Shown here: positions 7,045-10,516 of the stretch, in pieces | How the letters are laid out: each line of letters starts with the position of its first letter | Numbering within the stretch: position 1 is the stretch's first letter | Assembly (NCBI GenBank): GCA_023433985.1 | Contig: JAEYTN010000080.1 | Location: 1 to 10,516, forward strand | DNA from: Pseudomonadota bacterium | GTDB taxonomy: Bacteria; Pseudomonadota; Alphaproteobacteria; Rhizobiales; Devosiaceae | Length of the DNA: 10,516 bases | Direction of reading: 5' to 3' | Translations under genes and position numbers: made by a program | Notes under the pieces: model-generated | Database searches by the model: none | What the model saw: only the letters and a program-made list of their open reading frames with translations | Told to the model about the DNA's origin: nothing

Positions 7045-8052
7045 TCACCCGCGCGCCGCTGTTCCCTGCTGCTGTCGCGCGGCGCTCGGTGGCGTCGGGT
7101 TGATCCGCCCCCAGGCCCGCCTGAGCTGCCGCGACGAAGCGAACCCCGCCCGCTCCGCCACCCGCTCCATGTCGAGCCGTGTTTCGGTCAGCAGCTGCTG
7201 CGCCAGTGCCACGCGTAGCCGGTTGACGTAGTCGGGAATGCTCATGCCGGCATGCTCGTTGAACAGCCGCGACAGGTGCCGCGGGCTTGCGTAGGCCAGC
7301 TTCGCCAAGGCTTCGAGCGACCACTCCCGCGCCGGGTCGGCGGTGATCGCGTCCTGCACCCGGTGGATCGCCGGGTGGATGTGGTTCCGCCCCTCGAGCC
7401 ACGGCGACAGCTGCGGATCGGTCCCCGCACGCCTGAGGTACACCACGAGGAACCGCGCCACCGCCGCCGCCGTTGCCGGCGAGGTCAGCTGCCCCACGAT
7501 GTGCAGCATCAGGTCGATGCCGGCCGTGATTCCGGCGCTCGAATAGCGCTCGCCGTCCTCGACATAGAGCCGGTTCTCCAGCACCCGCGCCGTCGGCGCC
7601 GCCTGTGCCAGCAGCTGGCAATCGGTGAAATGCGTCGTGCACGCCACCCCGTCCATCAGCCCGGCTCGCGCCGCGAGCAGCGCGCCCGAGCAGATGCAGA
7701 CTAGCCGTATTCCCGGCCGCACCAAGCGGCGCAGCCAGGCCACCACCTCGTCCGCTCCGGCATCGGCCGCCTCGACCGGCATGCCGGTGTCCAGCGGGTC
7801 ATCCGTATTGCCCGAAAGCACGATCATCGCGTCGGGCTCGATAGCGTCCGGCAGCGGCCCGATGCCGGTGATCCTGAGCCCGATCGAGCTCGTCAGCTCC
7901 GGCAGCGACCCGACATAGCGGACATCGAATGCCAGCTCGTCCTGCAGGTGGTTGGCCTTGCGCAGCGCCTCGATCGGCCCCGCCACGTCGAGCAGCAATG
8001 TGCGCGCCGGCAGCACGACATAGACCGGAATCCGGCGCGGCGCGTTACTCAT
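7045..8052 (-). CDS. GlxA-family regulator (DJ-1/PfpI plus AraC domains)
   Basis: This 335-residue cytoplasmic transcription factor has two parts. Residues about 9-190 form a DJ-1/PfpI-like domain, recognisable from YVVLPARTLLLDVAGPIEAL at 11-30 and the nucleophile-elbow region CICSGALLAARAGL at 119-132. Cys121 sits where DJ-1 proteins have their reactive cysteine. Residues about 225-325 form an AraC-type DNA-binding domain with two helix-turn-helix units: the first at about 244-288 (WSLEALAKLAYASPRHLSRLF), the second at about 292-318 (MERVAERAGFASSRQLRRAW). The domain order is that of GlxA-like regulators. The ATG at 8052 overlaps the hydrolase stop codon by 4 nt (ATGA), implying coupled translation. 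Such regulators often act on neighbouring catabolic genes, so it may control the hydrolase, and possibly sodC by co-transcription. The ligand is unknown. Confidence 0.94.
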   Translation of the reverse strand: MSNAPRRIPVYVVLPARTLLLDVAGPIEALRKANHLQDELAFDVRYVGSLPELTSSIGLRITGIGPLPDAIEPDAMIVLSGNTDDPLDTGMPVEAADAGADEVVAWLRRLVRPGIRLVCICSGALLAARAGLMDGVACTTHFTDCQLLAQAAPTARVLENRLYVEDGERYSSAGITAGIDLMLHIVGQLTSPATAAAVARFLVVYLRRAGTDPQLSPWLEGRNHIHPAIHRVQDAITADPAREWSLEALAKLAYASPRHLSRLFNEHAGMSIPDYVNRLRVALAQQLLTETRLDMERVAERAGFASSRQLRRAWGRINPTPPSAARQQQGTAARG

Positions 8053-8609
8053 GCAGCGGCCGCCTCGGTGCGCCCGGCCAGCGCCTCGGCAATGGTGCAC
8101 ACCCGGGCGAACCGCCCGTCCAGCACCGCAGCCGTCCGCGCCTTGATATCCTCGACGCCCCAGGTCCGCCCGGTCGCATCCGTCAGCGGGAACGTGTGCG
8201 TGGCCTCGGTGACGTAGTCGACCTGCCAGCCTAGGTCGGAGCCATGCCGCGTCGTCGTCTCGCAGCACTGCTCGGTCCTCAGCCCCGAAATCACCAGCCG
8301 CCGGATGCCGTTCTCGATCAGGAATACCTCGAGCGGCGACCCCACGAACGCCGAGTGCCGCCACTTGGTGAATTCCAGGTCAGGCTCACACGCAAGATCA
8401 GCGATCGGCCGCACGAACCCGGACGCCAACGAGAAAATCCCCTCCGCCTCCGCATGCAGCACCCGCACGATCTTCCAGCCCTTCGCCCTGGCCCCATCGA
8501 TCAGCGCCTGCTGGTTGCGCAGGTAGGTCGCGCTATCGGTCTCCTGCCAGTTGGTCCGCTGGCGAAACGACTCCTGGGCATCGATGACGAGCAGCGCGGT
8601 ATCGGACAT
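8049..8609 (-). CDS. Isochorismatase-like cysteine hydrolase
   Basis: This 186-residue enzyme belongs to the cysteine-hydrolase superfamily that includes nicotinamidases, isochorismatases and N-carbamoyl amidases, and cleaves amide, ester or ether bonds in small molecules. The triad is visible: Asp10 (LLVIDAQESF), Lys82 (FTKWRHSAF) and Cys115 (LRTEQCCETT), with a second cysteine, Cys116, right beside it. There is no signal peptide, so it is cytoplasmic. The ATG at 8609 has GAGGG 7 nt upstream (8617-8621). The same frame stays open in the minus direction to 10103, but that part lies across the intergenic palindrome and antisense to the oxidoreductase gene and is not coding. It is first in a cluster with the GlxA-like regulator (4-nt overlap). 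The substrate cannot be told from sequence; the spacing and residues fit the broad YcaC/RutB-like group rather than a specific member. Confidence 0.93.
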   Translation of the reverse strand: MSDTALLVIDAQESFRQRTNWQETDSATYLRNQQALIDGARAKGWKIVRVLHAEAEGIFSLASGFVRPIADLACEPDLEFTKWRHSAFVGSPLEVFLIENGIRRLVISGLRTEQCCETTTRHGSDLGWQVDYVTEATHTFPLTDATGRTWGVEDIKARTAAVLDGRFARVCTIAEALAGRTEAAAA

Positions 8610-8658
8610 TTCATGACCCTCATGTGTTGGTTGACAGGAGGAGGGTAGGGTAGAGGTC

Positions 8659-8687
8659 AGCATGACCGAAAGGCCGCGACGCGACAA
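8659..8687 (-). promoter_or_regulatory. Possible sigma70-type promoter for the hydrolase-regulator-sodC cluster
   Basis: On the minus strand, TTGTCG (8687-8682; 4 of 6 to the -35 consensus) and CATGCT (8664-8659; 3 of 6 to the -10) are separated by 17 nt. Transcription would begin near 8652, giving a leader of about 43 nt before the ATG at 8609. The match is weak. I list it because the spacing is ideal and this is the only space outside the palindromic element available for this promoter. Confidence 0.22.
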
Positions 8688-8714
8688 GGGGCGGACAGAA
8701 AAGGACATTGTGGT

Positions 8715-8883
8715 CGGACGCCCCCTCCACCATCCTTCGGATGGTCCCCCTCCCCCGCTAAAGCCGTGGAGGAGCACCGCGACCTCGGTGTCTTGCCGCT
8801 GTTGCGACGCTGAGCTCTCAGTGCTCCTCCACCGCTTTTGGGGGGGAGGGGGACCACGCGAAGCGTGGTGGAGGGGGCGTCCG
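8715..8883. repeat. Nested inverted-repeat intergenic element (REP/MITE-like)
   Basis: This is a GC-rich palindromic element of about 169 bp. Outer arms of 18 nt are perfect inverted repeats (8715-8732 with 8866-8883). Each arm holds its own hairpin: ACCATCC-TTC-GGATGGT at 8729-8745 and ACCACGC-GAA-GCGTGGT at 8853-8869. The inner arms also pair: 8743-8756 with 8842-8855 (perfect, 14 bp) and 8766-8777 with 8821-8832 (perfect, 12 bp), leaving a central spacer of about 43 nt. The two arm hairpins differ in sequence but each keeps its own base pairing, which suggests selection on structure or origin from a common repeat unit. No transposase and no clear target-site duplication are visible. It fills most of the 306-bp gap between the divergent hydrolase and oxidoreductase genes. 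Confidence 0.88.
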
Positions 8884-8903
8884 GCACATGCTAAGGCAGG
8901 CTC

Positions 8904-8908
8904 AGGAG
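8904..8908 (+). promoter_or_regulatory. Ribosome binding site of the molybdopterin oxidoreductase gene
   Basis: AGGAG lies 7 nt before the ATG at 8916 and fixes that start. Only 32 nt separate the palindromic element from the ATG, and I find no promoter between them. Transcription therefore starts inside or beyond the element. Confidence 0.75.
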
Positions 8909-8915
8909 TGTACCC

Positions 8916-10516
8916 ATGACTACCGACACCACCCCCCGAACCATCGGCGGCGGCCCGAAGAAGCTGCTCTATACCGTCGACACCATCCGCAGGATGGGCG
9001 TGGGGAAGGCTGCGAAGGCTCTCACCTCGCACAACACCTGCAAGGCCTGTGCCTATGGCATGGGCGGCCAGCGCGGCGGCATGACCAACGAGCTCGGCGA
9101 GTTCCCCTCGGTCTGCAACAAGTCGGTTCAGGCGCAATCCACCGACATCCAGCCGCCCATCCCCAGCGAGGCCTTCCTCCATCCGCTTTCCGACCTCCGG
9201 CAGCTCTCGGGCCGCGAGATGGAAAAGCTCGGGCGCCTGAACACTCCGCTTTTCCGCCGCCAGGGCGGCGACCGCTACGAGCCGGTGAGCTGGGATTTCG
9301 CGATCGCCCACGCCGCCGCGCACCTGAAAACCACCGACCCCGCCCGCAGCTTCTTCTATTCCTCCGGCCGCTCGTCCAACGAAGCCGGCTTCGTCTTCCA
9401 GTTGCTTGCCCGCGTGTGGGGCACCAACAACGTCAACAACTGCTCCTACTACTGCCACCAGGCGACCTCCGAGGGCCTCGCCACCACCATCGGCAAGGGC
9501 ACCGCCACCGTCGAACTCGAGGACCTGACGGGCGCCGACCTGATCTTCGTCATCGGCGCCAACCCCTCCTCGAACCACCCGCGCTTCATCCACATGCTGA
9601 AGCATTGCCGCGACCGAGGCGGCGACGTCATCGTCATCAACCCGGCCAAGGAGCCGGGGCTGGTAAAGTTCGCCGTGCCGAAGTCGCCCGGCTCGATGCT
9701 CGCCGGCGGCACCGAGATCGCGTCGGACTACCTGCAGCCCCGCATCGGCTCCGACATCGCCCTCCTCAAGGGCCTGATGAAGGCCATCCTCGCGATGGGC
9801 GCGGAGGATCGCACCTTCATCGAAACCCACACCGCCGGCTTCGAGGCGCTGAAAGCTGACCTCGCCACGCTCGGCTGGGAGCAGATCGAGGCCACCTGCG
9901 GCATCCCGCGAGCCGACATCGAGCGTGTCGCCACCCGCTACGCCAGCCGCAACAACGTCGTCTTCGCCTGGGGTATGGGCATGACCCACCATCTCCACGG
10001 CACCGAGAACGTCGAGGCTATCGCCAATCTCGCGCTGCTCCGCGGCATGATCGGCAAGCGCTACGCCGGCCTGCTGCCGCTGCGCGGCCACTCCAACGTG
10101 CAAGGCATCGGCACCATCGGCGTAAAGCCCGTCGTTTCAGAGCAGGTCTTCGCCGCCATGGAGCAGGCCTTCGGCGTCACCCTCGGCCGCGCCAAGGGCC
10201 TCGATACGATTGCCGGCCTCGAAGCCGCCGAGCGCGGCGACATCGACGCCGCCGTCATCATGGGCGGCAATCTCTGGGGCGCCACGCCCGACACCGCCTT
10301 CGCCTCGCGCGCCATGGGCAATATCGGCTTCAAGCTCTTCCTCACCACCACACTCAACCGCGGCCACGTCCACGGTCTCGGCGACGGCGAGGTGCTGATC
10401 CTGCCCGTGACCGCCCGCGATGAGGAATGGTCCCCCACCACGCAGGAATCGATGTTCAACTATGTCCGCCTCAGCGACGGCGGCATCGAGCGGCTCGACA
10501 ATGTCCGCCCCGAGAC
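8916..10516 (+). CDS. FdhF/YdeP-type molybdopterin oxidoreductase, 5' part
   Basis: The frame is open for 533 codons from the ATG at 8916 to the window edge; the C-terminal part (about 200-250 residues by family length) is missing. It encodes a cytoplasmic molybdenum enzyme of the formate-dehydrogenase-alpha-like group that includes E. coli YdeP. Visible features: an N-terminal cysteine cluster Cys42-x2-Cys45 and Cys67 (TCKACAYGMGGQ, then PSVCNKS), three cysteines rather than the four of classical formate dehydrogenases; the segment SGRSSNEAGFVFQLLAR at 150-166; Cys180-His181 in YYCHQATSEGL, where formate dehydrogenases have the Mo-ligating Sec/Cys; and cofactor-binding stretches such as GANPSSNHPR (214-223), LRGHSNVQG (389-397) and GGNLWGATPD (450-459). 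There is no Tat signal. True substrate is unknown; YdeP is linked to acid resistance, and formate oxidation is unproven for this branch. It is divergent from the hydrolase cluster. Confidence 0.94.
   Translation, partial: MTTDTTPRTIGGGPKKLLYTVDTIRRMGVGKAAKALTSHNTCKACAYGMGGQRGGMTNELGEFPSVCNKSVQAQSTDIQPPIPSEAFLHPLSDLRQLSGREMEKLGRLNTPLFRRQGGDRYEPVSWDFAIAHAAAHLKTTDPARSFFYSSGRSSNEAGFVFQLLARVWGTNNVNNCSYYCHQATSEGLATTIGKGTATVELEDLTGADLIFVIGANPSSNHPRFIHMLKHCRDRGGDVIVINPAKEPGLVKFAVPKSPGSMLAGGTEIASDYLQPRIGSDIALLKGLMKAILAMGAEDRTFIETHTAGFEALKADLATLGWEQIEATCGIPRADIERVATRYASRNNVVFAWGMGMTHHLHGTENVEAIANLALLRGMIGKRYAGLLPLRGHSNVQGIGTIGVKPVVSEQVFAAMEQAFGVTLGRAKGLDTIAGLEAAERGDIDAAVIMGGNLWGATPDTAFASRAMGNIGFKLFLTTTLNRGHVHGLGDGEVLILPVTARDEEWSPTTQESMFNYVRLSDGGIERLDNVRPE

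Noticed and set aside
5801..7231. Plus-strand open frame of 476 codons
   Set aside because: It is Arg-rich and antisense across the ankyrin gene, sodC and part of the regulator, all of which have clear family motifs.
7007..7642. Upstream extension of the sodC frame
   Set aside because: It overlaps the DNA-binding domain of the GlxA-like regulator in another frame on the same strand, whereas sodC has a signal peptide and a strong ribosome site at 7006.
8715..8883. Insertion sequence or CRISPR-like repeat
   Set aside because: There is no transposase, no regular repeat-spacer pattern and no clear target-site duplication; the pattern is one nested dyad.
8888..9859. Plus-strand open frame of 323 codons starting at 8888
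   Set aside because: It is in a different frame from the oxidoreductase, rich in Arg, His and Pro, and has none of the family motifs seen in the frame from 8916.
8610..10103. Long minus-strand open frame continuous with the cysteine hydrolase
   Set aside because: It is antisense to a clear molybdopterin oxidoreductase and crosses the palindrome; its composition is Gly/Ala/Val-rich shadow sequence. The hydrolase begins at the ATG at 8609 with its own ribosome site.

Overview
The window looks like chromosomal DNA from a GC-rich Gram-negative bacterium, most likely an alphaproteobacterium of the Hyphomicrobiales (a Devosia-like genome is my guess). The basis is GC- and C-rich codon use, exported proteins with Sec signal peptides, an RND tripartite-pump pair, a periplasmic Cu,Zn superoxide dismutase, and a CCCCCTCCACC-type intergenic palindrome of a sort I associate with such genomes. 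The genus is inference. I see no rRNA, tRNA, CRISPR array, transposase, integrase or phage gene.

Layout. (1) 1-1115, plus strand: a secreted glycine-rich protein of unknown function (154-1065) closed by a strong hairpin terminator (1086-1115). (2) 1189-5582, minus strand: a two-gene operon for an RND efflux pump, with the membrane fusion protein first (5582-4347, TTG start) and the inner-membrane permease second (4350-1189, GTG start inside the previous stop codon). No outer-membrane channel gene and no dedicated regulator lie beside it. (3) 5750-8609, minus strand: a tight four-gene cluster read in the order cysteine hydrolase (isochorismatase-like), GlxA/AraC-type regulator (4-nt overlap), sodC, and an ankyrin-repeat protein. 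Gaps are -4, 38 and 39 nt, so co-transcription is plausible. (4) 8610-8915, no gene: a nested inverted-repeat element of about 169 bp between divergent genes. (5) 8916 to the right edge, plus strand: the first 533 codons of an FdhF/YdeP-type molybdopterin oxidoreductase, cut by the window end.

How the genes fit together. The permease and fusion protein form one pump that must borrow a TolC-like channel encoded elsewhere. The hydrolase and GlxA-like regulator are translationally coupled, which suggests the regulator controls a small amide or ester catabolic function. sodC followed by an ankyrin-repeat gene recalls catalase-ankyrin pairs known in other proteobacteria and is the most testable functional idea here. 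The other point worth a second look is the nested palindrome, which ends only 32 nt before the oxidoreductase start and so must be part of its promoter or leader. Most of the window is otherwise ordinary, and I do not see a clearly new multi-gene system.
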